This document shows positions 63,812 through 64,000 of a DNA stretch of 64,000 bases, piece by piece. The notes under the pieces were generated by a model, which ran no database searches, was not told where the DNA came from, and worked only from the letters and a program-made list of their open reading frames with translations. The translations under genes and the position numbers were made by a program. The DNA is from Omphiscola glabra. Its lineage: Eukaryota > Mollusca > Gastropoda > Lymnaeidae. Within the stretch, counting starts at the first letter, position 1. Each line of letters starts with the position of its first letter. The DNA is taken from positions 33,587,802 to 33,651,801 of the forward strand of contig OZ024802.1 of NCBI GenBank assembly GCA_964017045.1, given 5' to 3'.

Positions 63812-63839
63812 CCCGATGCCAGAGTTACAGCAAAATATA

Positions 63840-64000
63840 CAATCTACTTTACTGACACTTATCTACTCCAATGTCAGACTTATCTTCTCTAAGTGACAGA
63901 CTTATCTACTTTACTGAAAGACTTATTTACTCCAATGTCAGACTTATCTACTATAAAGACAGACTTATCTACTATAAAGACAGACTATCTACTATAAAGA
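63840..64000. repeat. About 21-bp minisatellite, cut by window end
   Basis: Units of ACTTATCTACTATAAAGACA, diverged at the left (CTCCAATGTCAG) and homogeneous at the right edge, where the array leaves the window. Confidence 0.88.

Overview
The window looks like nuclear DNA of an invertebrate animal, most likely marine and possibly a mollusc. The evidence is eukaryotic splice-site grammar, degraded non-LTR retrotransposon 3' ends, hAT-like and PIF/Harbinger-like MITEs, a probable Helitron, microsatellites and very many minisatellites. There are no operons, ribosome-binding-site ladders or prokaryotic genes. The phylum is an inference from the general character of the repeats and was not tested by any search.

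About half of the 64 kb (roughly 34 kb by hand tally) is made of about 70 unrelated tandem arrays. Monomers are mostly 12-44 bp, and arrays run from under 100 bp to about 2 kb. Nearly every long open reading frame (for example at 6.2-7.5, 7.4-8.4, 9.4-10.2, 20.0-21.0, 40.0-40.9 and 50.0-50.9 kb) comes from an array whose period is a multiple of three or whose monomer lacks stops. I do not call these genes. Several arrays have higher-order structure: 557 bp at 17.8-18.9 kb, 279 bp at 28 kb, 117 bp at 30 kb, 280 bp at 43 kb, 248 bp at 44 kb, 378 bp at 57-58 kb and 140 bp at 62.5 kb.

Between the arrays lie mobile-element remnants. Several are hAT-like MITEs with CAGTGGCGTAG-type ends, and the 4.8 kb copy has a perfect 8-bp target duplication. 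A PIF/Harbinger-like MITE with TAA duplications is at 8.7 kb, with relatives at 15.5 and 41.0 kb. A probable Helitron lies at 31.55-32.40 kb. Three non-LTR retrotransposon 3' ends lie at 16.7, 21.4 and 32.7-33.6 kb. The last of these has been amplified into two minisatellites.

Real genes are hard to see, which fits large introns or intergenic DNA filled with minisatellites. The best coding evidence is short and exon-sized: a Cys-rich terminal exon on the minus strand at 59262-59490; two mutually overlapping exon candidates on opposite strands at 39835-40013; a terminal-exon-like frame at 49118-49223 (minus); a GC-rich signal-peptide-like block inside an array at 47.6-47.9 kb (minus); a small signal-peptide ORF behind a CRE palindrome at 62.9 kb (minus); and a decapeptide array running in frame into a unique helical tail at 60.85-61.2 kb (plus). 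None can be joined into a gene model from sequence alone. No tRNA, rRNA or CRISPR array was recognised.
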